From the NCBI GenBank assembly GCA_937944885.1, contig CALFBB010000025.1, positions 1 through 64,000 of the forward strand: a DNA stretch of 64,000 bases, in the 5' to 3' direction. The position numbers were made by a program, and so were the translations under genes. Positions 52,230 to 61,966 of the stretch are shown here, piece by piece; the stretch's first letter is position 1, and each line of letters begins with the position of its first letter. The stretch comes from an uncultured cyanobacterium. Its GTDB lineage: Bacteria; Cyanobacteriota; Cyanobacteriia; Thermostichales; Thermostichaceae. The notes below the pieces were generated by a model that did not search any database, had not been told where the DNA came from, and saw nothing but the letters and a program-made list of their open reading frames with translations.

Positions 52230-54656
52230 ATGGTTTCGAGCGCGAACAAAGACTACACCGATGCGGTGGCCGCCTTTTGGCAAGGAGATTATGTTCGGGC
52301 GGTGCGGTTGTTTAACCAGGTGCTCGCTGCTCAGCCGCAGGATACTGCTGTCAAGTTGTTGCTGGCTTCTGCGCAGAGGCAAGCGGGTCAGTTGCTAGAG
52401 GCCCGCCACACCTACAATACTATTTTGCAAACCTCCAGCAGTCCGGATGAGTTGGAGTCGGCACGCAAAGGTTTGGATGAGCTGTTGCAAATAGCACCGG
52501 AGTTGGCGGATATGCCCTACCCGGCAGAAACCCAGAGCCTGCAACAGGAGAGCTTCCCCAGGTCTTCCCAAGCAGAGGGTTTTGATCTTGATTCGGATAG
52601 GTTTCCGGAAGTGGATCCCTTCCCAGTGCTTGAGGGGAGGCAGGAGCTAGGGGAGAACCCTCTTGAGTCAGATCCTTTTGCGGATCCCTTTGGGGATTCT
52701 TTTGAGACTGGGTTACAGATGGAGGATGCTCTGGATCCCTTTGGGGATTCTTTTGAGACTGGGTTACAGATGGAGGATGCTCCGGATCCCTTTGCTGACT
52801 CTTCTGAAACAGGATTTTTGTTGACACCGCCTGTTGTCAAGAGCACACAGGATCAAACTGCCGATGACGACTTTGCCTTTCTCGACGAGTTTGATCAAGA
52901 TCCCTTCGAGACGATGGAAAGTGAGTCCATCACTCAGGTGGCTGACAGTGAGAATTTCCTGGATGAAATGGGATTTTCTCTGCCTTCTTTCCCAGATGAG
53001 GGATCCCTAGAGGAGGGCTTACCCACAGAGTTGGCTGCCCCAATGAGTGAGCCGATTCCTGCTCCGGAAGAAGACACAGCTAGCCCCAGCACAACTCTGT
53101 TTGACTTTGATGAGCTCGACAGTTTGGATCGAGAGATTGCCGAGATGGAGGGAGGTGAGCAGACTCCTTTCTACAGCGAGGCCGGTGATATGCCCTCAAT
53201 GGCTGGAGTCAGTGTAGGGATGCCCCCCGCTTCCGGAACATCTACTGGGCCAGGCAGAGCCTTCTCCAGTCTCTCCGCTCGTCCGATTGCAGATCGGCAG
53301 TTGGCTATGGCCCTGATTCAGGGGGCTGTTAGTTTGGCTGCTGGGCTGGTGATTGGCCTCGGGATCCCTGCTGGTGGGGGTGCTCGTCTAATTGGTGGCG
53401 TGATTGGGGGTGGAGTGATCGGTACTGGGGCAGGAGTCCTGCTAGGTGCTAGCTATGCCAAGCAACTTCGTGCCAGCACCAACGAATTGGCCAGCCACTT
53501 TGCCAGTTTGGCCCAAGGGGATTACTCGGTACGGGCCAGAGCCGGTGCCAATGACGAGTTGGGGCGCCTAGCGGACAGTTTCAACCAAATGGTGAGTGCG
53601 ATTGAGGCCAACTTCAGCGAGCTGAATCAGCGGGCTGCTGAACAGGGACAGGCCAAGGAAGATCTGCAGCGACAGGTGATTCGCCTGTTGGATGATGTAG
53701 AGGGTGCTGCCCGAGGTGACCTGACGGTACGGGCGGAGGTGACTGCTGACGTACTCGGTGCTGTCGCCGACTCCTTTAACCTCACCATCCGCAGCCTGCG
53801 GGATATTGTTAGCCAGGTGAAACGGGCCGCTGCTGCTGTGAACGACGCGGCTTTGCAAAATGAAGACTCTGCTCGCAGTCTTTCTGCAGATGCTTTGCGG
53901 CAGGCGGAGGATATTTCCACCGCTCTTAACTCTATTCAAGTGATGACGGATTCTATTCAAGAGGTGGCCAGTAATGCTCGCGAGGCAACCAATGTAACCG
54001 CTCAGGCAACAGAAGCCGCCTCCCGCGGTGGAGAAGCCGTGGATCGCACCGTGAGTGGCATTTTGGAGATCCGTGAAACCGTAGCTGAGACTACGCGCAA
54101 GGTGAAGCGATTGGCGGAATCTTCTCAGGAAATTTCCAAGATCGTCGCCTTGATTTCTCAGATTGCCTCCCGTACCAACCTGCTGGCCTTGAACGCCAGT
54201 ATTGAGGCTGCCCGTGCCGGAGAATCGGGACGGGGCTTTGCTATTGTGGCGGATGAGGTACGTCAGCTAGCAGACCGGGCGGCAAAAGCTTCTAAGGAGA
54301 TTGAGCAGATCGTACTGCAGATCCAGTCGGAGACCGGCAACGTGATGACCGCCATGGAGGAAGGGACCCAGCTGGTTATCGAGGGCACACGACGGGCGGA
54401 GCAGGCTAAGAACAGTCTGGATGAGATCATCGACGTCAGTCGACGGATCGATGTGTTGGTGCGGGCTATTTCTCAAGCCACCGTGCAACAGACGGAAACT
54501 TCCCGTTCGGTGGCCCAGGTGATGCAATCGGTGGAGTTGACCGCCAACGAGACCTCGAAGGAGGCTCAGAAGGTAGCCACCTCGCTGCAACAGTTGGTAA
54601 GCATTGCCCGTGAGCTGCAAACTTCGGTGGGTCGTTTCCGGGTTGGGGATGAATGA
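52230..54656 (+). CDS. pilJ: Methyl-accepting chemotaxis protein PilJ, TPR-TM-HAMP-MCP
   Basis: An 808-residue chemoreceptor. Residues 1-90 resemble TPR repeats ([37 protein letters not shown]). About 100-330 is an acidic spacer with two perfect 17-residue repeats ([16 protein letters not shown] from 152). A Gly-rich hydrophobic hairpin at 357-405 forms the membrane part. Two HAMP-like segments follow ([40 protein letters not shown]). The signalling tip is [40 protein letters not shown] at about 642-685. No periplasmic sensor domain exists, so input must be cytoplasmic. ATG 52230 has GGAGG upstream. Confidence 0.93.
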   Translation: MVSSANKDYTDAVAAFWQGDYVRAVRLFNQVLAAQPQDTAVKLLLASAQRQAGQLLEARHTYNTILQTSSSPDELESARKGLDELLQIAPELADMPYPAETQSLQQESFPRSSQAEGFDLDSDRFPEVDPFPVLEGRQELGENPLESDPFADPFGDSFETGLQMEDALDPFGDSFETGLQMEDAPDPFADSSETGFLLTPPVVKSTQDQTADDDFAFLDEFDQDPFETMESESITQVADSENFLDEMGFSLPSFPDEGSLEEGLPTELAAPMSEPIPAPEEDTASPSTTLFDFDELDSLDREIAEMEGGEQTPFYSEAGDMPSMAGVSVGMPPASGTSTGPGRAFSSLSARPIADRQLAMALIQGAVSLAAGLVIGLGIPAGGGARLIGGVIGGGVIGTGAGVLLGASYAKQLRASTNELASHFASLAQGDYSVRARAGANDELGRLADSFNQMVSAIEANFSELNQRAAEQGQAKEDLQRQVIRLLDDVEGAARGDLTVRAEVTADVLGAVADSFNLTIRSLRDIVSQVKRAAAAVNDAALQNEDSARSLSADALRQAEDISTALNSIQVMTDSIQEVASNAREATNVTAQATEAASRGGEAVDRTVSGILEIRETVAETTRKVKRLAESSQEISKIVALISQIASRTNLLALNASIEAARAGESGRGFAIVADEVRQLADRAAKASKEIEQIVLQIQSETGNVMTAMEEGTQLVIEGTRRAEQAKNSLDEIIDVSRRIDVLVRAISQATVQQTETSRSVAQVMQSVELTANETSKEAQKVATSLQQLVSIARELQTSVGRFRVGDE
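52683..52784 (+). repeat. 51-bp tandem duplication within pilJ
   Basis: Two almost identical 51-bp units (differing by one base near the end), plus a partial, diverged third, encode [16 protein letters not shown] plus Leu or Pro. Each begins with a GGATCC site. It lengthens the acidic linker without changing frame. Confidence 0.9.
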
Positions 54657-54845
54657 GTCAATTTCCTGTTTTGAGGGCATTCTAAGAGAAAGGATACCCA
54701 TGTCAGCAGAAGTTATTGTTCTTCCTTCAGTGCAGTGGGATCTTTGTTTCAACTTGTAACGTCGGTCTTCGCATGGGTGAGCTTTAACCGGTTTGATCTG
54801 TTACTACTGATGCATACTCGTGGGCTATAGGAAGGGTCTCTTGTC

Positions 54846-57800
54846 ATGAATGAAGAAGCACAGAAGCGAATCCTGAGTTATTTCATTGAAGAAGCCCGCG
54901 ATCACCTGACAACAATTGAACAGGGGTTGCTCAACCTGCGGGACAATATGAACGACCCGGAGCTGATCAATGAGTTGTTTCGGGCCGCCCACTCCATCAA
55001 GGGGGGATCCGCTATGCTTGGCCTCACCAGCATCCAGCGGACGGCTCACCGGATGGAGGATTTTTTCAATGTTTTTCGCTCCAACCCCGGTAGAGTGCCG
55101 GTGGATCAGCATCTAGAAACCCTGCTGTTGCGGGCATTTGACGGCCTGTCACTGCTTTTAGACGAAATGCAAAGCCCGCGCGGTCTGACGGAAGAAGTCA
55201 GCCGTACAACCCTAGCGGAATTGGAGCCTGTTTTTCAAGAAACCGAAAGGCACATTCAGAACCTTCTCGGCGAGGGATCCGTTTCCACCTCAACCCCAGC
55301 TCCTAAGGTTGCCGCAGCCCGTACCGCCCAACAGGATATGGCCGAGGTGGTACCCCAACTGCTGCGTCAGATGTTGGAGCTATTCAAACAGCGGGATCAA
55401 CCGGATATCCGCGAGCGATTGCTGCAAGTGAACAACAGCTTGGCCGAGATCGGCCAGACCCATGGCCTCTCCGGCTGGCAGCAGCTTACCGAAACGGTAG
55501 GGCAAGCCATTCAAAACCCCGACACAGATCTGCGCAACTTAGCTTTGGTTGCTCTCCGGGACTTGAAACAAGGGCAGCAGCTGATCCTGGCCGGTCAACC
55601 CCAACAGGTGACTGTTTCTCCAGAGTTGCAAGAGCTGGCTCGACCGGCAGCCCCTAGCGCTGATCCTCTGGAGGTGCTGGTGCAACAGCAGATCCCGCCT
55701 CTGTTGCGCCAGATGTTGGATCTGTTCAAACGCTTCGACGACCCGGCCACCCGACCGGCACTGCAGAGCGTAGCGCGATCTCTGCAGGAGCTAGGACAGT
55801 CCTCAGGCTTGGACTTAGGGGGTTGGACCTCTCTAACCGGTCTAATTGGGGAGCTTTTGGCGGATCTCGGCCAGGATCTGCGTCAGCTGGCCCTACCGGT
55901 GCTGCGGGATCTCAAGCAAGCCCACCAGCTGTTGAGCAGTGGCAGAGCTAGCAGTATCGAACCTTCTGCTGAGCTACTGGCTTTCCGGCCTGTGCCGGTA
56001 ACCTCTGAGGAGCCAGAAGTTCTCCCCGACGTTGACCTCGGCCTGACAGAATCTGAACCTGAAGGGGAGCCGGAGCCTCTGTTCCCGGAACCTGAGCCTG
56101 CTCCGCAAGAAGAGTGGGCCGCAGCCGGGATCCCTGCAGAAGATGGTTTTGGTTCGGATCTGAGCTGGGAACCTGAGTCTTTACCGGAAGAAACCTCCTA
56201 CGCGCCATCCTCAGACTGGGATTTGGCTGCAGAGACTACATTGTCGCCAAGCGAGAGTTCAGCAGGGGATTTGTGGGTGGAGCAACCCTCTGCTGCAGAG
56301 TCAGAATGGACCTGGGAAGAGGGCACCGACAACCTGTTCACTCCAGACATGGAGGATGCCAGTTTGGATTGGAGCGGGTCGGATGCGGCTGAAGCTGGGG
56401 CAGCTGAAGCTGGGGAGGAATGGACTCTAGAAAGCTCTGTAGCAAGTGAAGCTGAGGAGCTGTGGGGGAATTGGGATCCCTCCTTAGATGCAAACTGGAC
56501 CACAACCTCAGCCAATCGCGATAGCGGGACGGAGTTCTTACCGGATCAAGAACCGGAAGCCAGCGTTGGCCAAGAAGAGACCCTGGAAGAGGACTTAGCC
56601 TCCTGCGAAAGCTTTGCGCCTACCCCCTTGCGCTTGGAAGAGGAAGCCTCTAGCGCCTTTGATGAACTGTTTGCCAATGCCGAAGAGCTTTCTAGCATTG
56701 AAGAGCCTCCTCTCGATCTGCTTGCTCCCCCTGAGTCTTTCCCAGAAGATTTCGAGGATCTCAGTCAACAACCGGAGGAGGTGAAAGCAGAGGAGGATTT
56801 GGTGGATCTCTTTGCAGAGGTGATGGATGAAGCGGTAGCGGAGCCTCTGCCAGCGGAATCCACAGAGCCAGGGTGGGCTGAAGATCTCAGTCAGCTTTGG
56901 AATTTTTCTCCATCCGCCGAAGTAGAAGCACTGTCCCCTGCATCAGAGCCTGCTGCTGAGGAGGTGGACTCATCTGCGTTGGATTTCCTCACCCATTCCG
57001 AGCCAGCGCCTGCCCCTGGACTGACCCCCGAGGGAACCGCAGTCGAGGACACTTTTGATCTGTGGATGGGTGAGGTGCCGGATTTTACTCTCGCAGCTGA
57101 GGAGGAAGAGACTGTTCCATCCTTGGCCGATCTGTTATCAGAATCCATGGAACTGGGTTCTGCGGAAGGGGCCACTGAGGAAGCAGAGCGGGCAGATTCG
57201 GATGGGCTAGACTTTACCCTTGCGGAGTTTGGAGCTGACCTTTGGGGAGTGGAGCCCTCAGCCTTTGAATCAGATCTTGAAAAAGATCTTGGAAATGTTG
57301 CCCCAGACTTTTCGGCCGAACCTGCTCCTGAGCCGGGTCGGGATGATCTTTCTCCTGCCGCCGATCGAGCCGACTTGGAGGATTTGGCCTTTGATTTCAA
57401 TTTCTCAGAAGCGGCTGAGCCGGCGGAGTTCTCCAATATTCTGGCTTTGGAGGGTGAACAGGAGAGTCTAGAGCAGCTATTGGCAGGGGAGGTGGAGCTC
57501 ACCAGCTCAGAGACAGCAGAGTCTGCCCAGTTTGCCGACTTCTCAGCAGATGAGTCTGAGGAGCCTTTTCCCAAATTGGATGAGCTTGTTGCAGCAGCAG
57601 ACAGTCTCTCCGAGGTCCCCATTGAAGAATTTTCCTTTGCCCCCGACTCAATGTCGCTATCCCTCGCAGCAGAGACGGAAGCGGAGCTTAGTTTTGCCGA
57701 TCTCTTTTCCGGTGATGAGGAGACAAGCACAGAAACTGCTCTCGAGGTGCCTTCACCAGAACTGTCACAATTGCTTGAGGACTGGGCTTGGAACGAAGCG

Positions 57801-60515
57801 GGATCCCCAGAAGTTCCCGAACCGGCCAGTACCGGCGATGCTGACTGGGGCTTGCTAGAGGAACTCTTCCCAGCTCAAGAAGAGCTGGAGGATCTGTCTC
57901 TAGAGCCGCAAGCCACAGACCTAGGGGGCATCGCTGCTTCTACTGAAGCTTCGTTCAGCTATCTCGACGCTCTATTTACGCATGAGTCGGATACCGAAGG
58001 ATTGAATTTGGAGGCCAATCGCACCCTCTCAGCCGTAGACACGGATGGAGACGGACAAGTTGATCTGGAGGAATTGAGTCAGTTCTTCACCGAAGGAGAA
58101 ATTGTTACCAGCTTTGATAAAAAGATGAGCAGCCCCGCCGAAGCACCTTTGCCTGAAGCGGAGCCATCCTCTGCCCCCCTAGAGGTAGATCTCGAAAGTC
58201 AGCTGGCCGAACTCTTTGCTGAGGACGACCTCTTTGCCCGTCAGCCTAGCCCAGTAGAAGAAGCAGAGACGGAAATCTTGGATTCTGGCCCCCGTTTGGA
58301 TGACTTGGCTGCTCTGTTCGACCAAGGAGAGCCGACGGCCACCCTTGAGGAAAGGATTCCTGAAACAGAATCTGTTGTGACCAGCCAGGCCGGAAGTGAT
58401 TTTGAGGCCCAACTGGAATCGCTGCTAGGAGATTTGGATACGGCTCCCAAAGCTGCGGTTGCTCCCTCTGCACCGACTCCCCCCGCTGCTGCCCCACCAG
58501 TTACTGCTCCGGTCTCGACAGCTTCTGGCAGCCGGCGCACCCCTGCCTTCAGTAACCCAGTGATGCGGGTCGAGGTGCGACACCTGGATTCCATCAACAA
58601 CTTGGTGGGAGAGCTGGTGGTTATCCGCAACAGCATGGAACAAAACCAAACTCGTCTGCGCCAGTTTCTGGATGGCCTTTTGGGACGAGTCCAGCAGTTG
58701 GGGGATTTGGGCCAGCAGATGCGGGATCAGTACGACCGCTCTTTGCTGGAATCAGCTTTGTTCTCCAGCCGTAGCTCTACCTACAGCGGTGCAGTCACCG
58801 TTGGCTCCACTCGATATGGAGAAGACAGAGTCAGTGGATCCCGCAGAGGTGGGCACTCCTCCGGTCAGGAGTTTGACAAGTTGGAGATGGATCAGTTTAC
58901 AGCCTTCCACGCTTTGGCCCAAGAGATTATCGAGCTGATCGTGCGGGTGAGGGAGTCTTCTTCGGATATTGAGTTTGCGGTAGATGAGGCTGAGCAGATC
59001 ACCCGTCAATTTCGTCAGGTGACCACTCAGCTGCAGGAGGGCCTAAACCGGGCGCGCATGGTGCCCTTCTCACAAATTGCCGACCGGCTGCCGCGGGCCA
59101 TTCGGGATCTCTCCATCAAGACCGGTAAACAAGCCAACCTGGTGGTGGAAGGACGGGATACCCTGATTGACAAGGCCATTCTGGAGGAACTCTACGACCC
59201 GATGACCCACCTGGTGAACAACGCCTTAGTCCATGGGATCGAGTCTCCGGAAGAGCGCCGCCGTGCCGGCAAGCCTGTGGAGGGCAAGATCATCATCAAA
59301 GCCTTCTATCAGGGCAACCAAACCATCATAGTTGTCTCGGATGATGGAGCAGGGATCCCGGTGGAAAAAGTGAAGGCCAAAGCCCAACGGTTGGGGCTGC
59401 TTTCTGAGCAAGCGGATGAAGATGAGGTATTTAATGTCCTCTTTAGTCCTGGTTTTAGCAGCCGGGATACAGCGGACGATCTGGCCGGACGAGGGGTGGG
59501 GTTGGATGTAGTGCGCCGCAACATCACCGAACTGCGGGGCAGCATTCAAGTGGATTCTGTGCGCGGTAAAGGCACCACCTTCACCATTCGCCTGCCCCTC
59601 ACCCTCAGTATTTCCAAGGCCATGGTCTGTGTCAGTGACAAAGCTCTGATTGCTTTCCCTCTAGATGGGGTGGAGGAGATGCTGGATATTCCTGCCGATG
59701 AAGTTCAAGTAGATGAGCAAGGGCGGCCTTCCATTCCCTGGCGGGATCAGCGCTTGTATTTTCAGCCTCTGTCGAACTTGTTGGCCTACAGTCGCAGCCA
59801 CAATCGCAGCCGTTCTGAGGTTTACAGCATTAGCCAAGACGAGGGCATTATTCCCATCGTTGTCTTGCAAAGTGCTGGCCAGTATGTCGCCCTACAGGTG
59901 GACAGCTTTGTGGAAGAGCAAGAAATCGTGATTAAGCAACTGCGCGGGCCGGTGCCGAAGCCACCGGGCATTTCGGGAGCAACGGTGTTGGGGAACGGAC
60001 GGGTGCTGCCGATTGCTGACATCATCGAACTGGTGGATATGGCCCATGGTCGGCGTCGCGATCTCAACCGCTTCTGGCTGGATCACCGAGGTGAGGAACC
60101 GACAGCGGAAGAGGTGCACCAGACCACGGTGCTGATCGTGGATGACTCGATTACGGTGCGGGAGCTGCTTTCTATATCCTTCCAGAAGGTAGGTTACCGG
60201 GTGGAACAAGCCCGGGATGGCCAAGATGCTTGGGAAAAGCTGCGCGGGGGACTGCCCTGCGACCTGATCTTCTGCGATATTGAAATGCCGCGCATGGATG
60301 GGCTGGAGCTGTTAGCCCGTCTGCGGGAGGACAACAATCTCAAGCATGTACCGATTGCCATGCTCACCTCCCGTGGGGCCGAGCGTCACCGCCAAACAGC
60401 GCGGGAATTGGGGGCAACGGCCTACTTTACCAAGCCTTACCTGGAGGAAGAACTGCTCAGTGCTGCTGCCCGTATGTTGCAGGGAGAACAGTTGTTGACC
60501 GGGGCGACTTCCTAG
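54846..60515 (+). CDS. pilL: CheA-type hybrid histidine kinase PilL with EF-hand in linker
   Basis: A 1889-residue kinase for pilus-based motility. Hpt at about 1-110 with phospho-His H49 (ELFRAAHSIKGGSAMLGL). Two copies of a helical module at about 168-264 and 283-380 (QLLRQMLELFKQ / LLRQMLDLFKRF; LALVALRDLKQGQQL / LALPVLRDLKQAHQL). An acidic low-complexity linker spans about 385-1235, with a canonical EF-hand loop DTDGDGQVDLEE at 1065-1076. Dimerisation from about 1240. HATPase with HLVNNALVHGIESPEERRRAG, VSDDGAGIPVEKV and GRGVGLDVV. CheW-like regulatory domain. C-terminal receiver from about 1762 (LIVDDSITVREL, FCDIEMPRMDGLEL, YFTKPYLEEE). Confidence 0.93.
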   Translation: MNEEAQKRILSYFIEEARDHLTTIEQGLLNLRDNMNDPELINELFRAAHSIKGGSAMLGLTSIQRTAHRMEDFFNVFRSNPGRVPVDQHLETLLLRAFDGLSLLLDEMQSPRGLTEEVSRTTLAELEPVFQETERHIQNLLGEGSVSTSTPAPKVAAARTAQQDMAEVVPQLLRQMLELFKQRDQPDIRERLLQVNNSLAEIGQTHGLSGWQQLTETVGQAIQNPDTDLRNLALVALRDLKQGQQLILAGQPQQVTVSPELQELARPAAPSADPLEVLVQQQIPPLLRQMLDLFKRFDDPATRPALQSVARSLQELGQSSGLDLGGWTSLTGLIGELLADLGQDLRQLALPVLRDLKQAHQLLSSGRASSIEPSAELLAFRPVPVTSEEPEVLPDVDLGLTESEPEGEPEPLFPEPEPAPQEEWAAAGIPAEDGFGSDLSWEPESLPEETSYAPSSDWDLAAETTLSPSESSAGDLWVEQPSAAESEWTWEEGTDNLFTPDMEDASLDWSGSDAAEAGAAEAGEEWTLESSVASEAEELWGNWDPSLDANWTTTSANRDSGTEFLPDQEPEASVGQEETLEEDLASCESFAPTPLRLEEEASSAFDELFANAEELSSIEEPPLDLLAPPESFPEDFEDLSQQPEEVKAEEDLVDLFAEVMDEAVAEPLPAESTEPGWAEDLSQLWNFSPSAEVEALSPASEPAAEEVDSSALDFLTHSEPAPAPGLTPEGTAVEDTFDLWMGEVPDFTLAAEEEETVPSLADLLSESMELGSAEGATEEAERADSDGLDFTLAEFGADLWGVEPSAFESDLEKDLGNVAPDFSAEPAPEPGRDDLSPAADRADLEDLAFDFNFSEAAEPAEFSNILALEGEQESLEQLLAGEVELTSSETAESAQFADFSADESEEPFPKLDELVAAADSLSEVPIEEFSFAPDSMSLSLAAETEAELSFADLFSGDEETSTETALEVPSPELSQLLEDWAWNEAGSPEVPEPASTGDADWGLLEELFPAQEELEDLSLEPQATDLGGIAASTEASFSYLDALFTHESDTEGLNLEANRTLSAVDTDGDGQVDLEELSQFFTEGEIVTSFDKKMSSPAEAPLPEAEPSSAPLEVDLESQLAELFAEDDLFARQPSPVEEAETEILDSGPRLDDLAALFDQGEPTATLEERIPETESVVTSQAGSDFEAQLESLLGDLDTAPKAAVAPSAPTPPAAAPPVTAPVSTASGSRRTPAFSNPVMRVEVRHLDSINNLVGELVVIRNSMEQNQTRLRQFLDGLLGRVQQLGDLGQQMRDQYDRSLLESALFSSRSSTYSGAVTVGSTRYGEDRVSGSRRGGHSSGQEFDKLEMDQFTAFHALAQEIIELIVRVRESSSDIEFAVDEAEQITRQFRQVTTQLQEGLNRARMVPFSQIADRLPRAIRDLSIKTGKQANLVVEGRDTLIDKAILEELYDPMTHLVNNALVHGIESPEERRRAGKPVEGKIIIKAFYQGNQTIIVVSDDGAGIPVEKVKAKAQRLGLLSEQADEDEVFNVLFSPGFSSRDTADDLAGRGVGLDVVRRNITELRGSIQVDSVRGKGTTFTIRLPLTLSISKAMVCVSDKALIAFPLDGVEEMLDIPADEVQVDEQGRPSIPWRDQRLYFQPLSNLLAYSRSHNRSRSEVYSISQDEGIIPIVVLQSAGQYVALQVDSFVEEQEIVIKQLRGPVPKPPGISGATVLGNGRVLPIADIIELVDMAHGRRRDLNRFWLDHRGEEPTAEEVHQTTVLIVDDSITVRELLSISFQKVGYRVEQARDGQDAWEKLRGGLPCDLIFCDIEMPRMDGLELLARLREDNNLKHVPIAMLTSRGAERHRQTARELGATAYFTKPYLEEELLSAAARMLQGEQLLTGATS

Positions 60516-60597
60516 GTTGGGAGGCAAAGCCTACTTCAGGGTGCCAAACAGATGATCTCCTGCATCCCCCTATCCGGGGGAGAGGGTCGTGGTCGTT

Positions 60598-61040
60598 TCA
60601 TCCAGTATTCACTGCAGCAGTGTAGATGGGTACTTCAGGGTGCTGCTTGTGGAAGTATTGGATCCCTTCGGGGGCAGCTACTAAGCAGACAAAGCGGATG
60701 GATGGGGGACGGGTTTGCTGCAAACCCAGAACAGCTATGGTGACCGAATGGCCTACAGCCAACATAGGAGGCCTTCTCCGGGTCGCACAATTGAGACCAG
60801 CACCGGCTTTTTCTCTGCCGCTAACCTTGGTGATAGCGTTGCAGCCATCGGAGTTTGGATGGGTTCCAGCTTCAAGGGCAAATCACGGGTGACTTTGTCG
60901 GCCATGAGCCAACTGATCTTCCCCCATCAAGGCCTGAACTTCGGCGGTGGTGGTTTCAACGCGGCCCATGAGACTGAGTTTGTGCTGCACCAGGGGATGG
61001 TCAATGATGATCGCCTGGTCGGTCAGGCTTGCACGCCTGG
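60598..61040 (-). pseudogene. Decayed uracil phosphoribosyltransferase
   Basis: On the minus strand, fragments of a Upp-type enzyme appear in order. From about 61040: LTDQAIIIDHPLVQHKLSLM, the conserved Upp N-terminus. A degraded middle with stops and frame changes follows, in which the PILRAG and PRPP-loop regions are unrecognisable. Near the end: RFVCLVAAPEGIQYFHKQHP, EVPIYTAAVNTG, then a stop at 60598-60600. In intact Upp this last part continues to a GLGDAGDR-type uracil site, which is missing. The plus strand of the same 640-base gap has only incidental open frames. The pilL 3' end lies 82 bases away. Confidence 0.8.
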
Positions 61041-61155
61041 ACAAATTCAGGAATTCAGGATCGCGAGAGGGAGGGATGTCAGGGTAGCAAAAGCGCTTGA
61101 CCCTCTAGCCAACTGGAAACTTTAGGATGAGAAGGATGTTGTTGCCCGTTGAGTC

Positions 61156-61794
61156 ATGTCAATCCACAAGACTGTACAGGGATTGCTCTTGACCGGTGTA
61201 GTTGTCCTAGCAGGGATGGGAATCGGTTTCAGAGCAGAACCAGCTTCCCATGGGCAAACTACCGATCCCTCTGTCCATGCAGCTCACTCGATGAGTTTGG
61301 GCCCTGCTGATGACTCTTTTGATTTGCGGTTTATTGATGCGATGATCCCTCATCACGAGGGGGCCGTGCTCATGGCCAAAGAAGCTTTGGAAAAATCCCG
61401 GCGGCCTGAGATTCGCCAGTTGGCAGAGGCAATCATCGCCGCTCAGAGCCAAGAAATTGAGCAAATGCAAGCTTGGCGGCTGAGCTGGTATCCAGAGGCA
61501 CCTCCTTACGCCCTGATGTGGCATGAGGAGATGGGGCACATGATGGCCATGACACCGGAAAAGCTCTTCGATATGCGCATGGATAGGGATTTGGGATCCG
61601 CCGATGCTCAATTTGACCAGCGCTTTATTGAGGCCATGATTCTCCACCACGAAGGCGCTTTGCTGATGGCGGAAGAGGCTCTGCAAAAATCCCAGCGGCC
61701 TGAAATCTGGCAACTGGCAGAAGCTATCTTGGCTAACCAACAAGCAGAAATAGCTCAGATGAGAGCCTGGCAACACCAGTGGTATCCCCAGTAG
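61156..61794 (+). CDS. Periplasmic double DUF305 protein, Met/His-rich
   Basis: A 212-residue exported protein. A signal peptide (TVQGLLLTGVVVLAGMGIGF) precedes two consecutive DUF305 units: RFIDAMIPHHEGAVLMAKEA with QEIEQMQAWRLSWYP, and RFIEAMILHHEGALLMAEEA with AEIAQMRAWQHQWYP. The linker has further Met/His (MWHEEMGHMMAM). The ferritin-like helical DUF305 with HH and Met clusters is associated with metal, often copper, handling; function here is inference. The duplication is old enough that the copies differ by about a third. ATG start at 61156. Confidence 0.85.
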   Translation: MSIHKTVQGLLLTGVVVLAGMGIGFRAEPASHGQTTDPSVHAAHSMSLGPADDSFDLRFIDAMIPHHEGAVLMAKEALEKSRRPEIRQLAEAIIAAQSQEIEQMQAWRLSWYPEAPPYALMWHEEMGHMMAMTPEKLFDMRMDRDLGSADAQFDQRFIEAMILHHEGALLMAEEALQKSQRPEIWQLAEAILANQQAEIAQMRAWQHQWYPQ

Positions 61795-61858
61795 AAGCAT
61801 GCTTGAGCTCAACCCAGCCTTGGCCCCAAGCACTAAACTGAACCAAGGGATCCCCAAG

Positions 61859-61906
61859 GTGCTACGCACCGCTATCGCGAAAGTGCTACGCACCGCTATC
61901 GCGAAC
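61859..61906 (+). repeat. Two tandem small dispersed repeats, GTGC sub-type
   Basis: Copies at 61859-61881 and 61883-61906 read GTGC-TAC-GCAC, CGC-TATC-GCG-AA(C). This is the only non-coding occurrence in the window; it lies 60 bases upstream of lnt. Confidence 0.9.
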
Positions 61907-61966
61907 GTAGGAGAGTTTTCTAGATAACTCAGGGATCCCTATATCCGTGGAGTGGCAAGTGGGGTG

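Noticed and set aside
54700-54759. A 19-codon frame with a fair ribosome binding site between pilJ and pilL
   Set aside because: Too short and without any conservation evidence; the AAAGGA signal alone is weak.
56891-57730. A 279-codon minus-strand frame opposite the PilL linker
   Set aside because: Its Ser-rich product is the antisense image of the Glu/Ala-rich acidic linker; no start signal.
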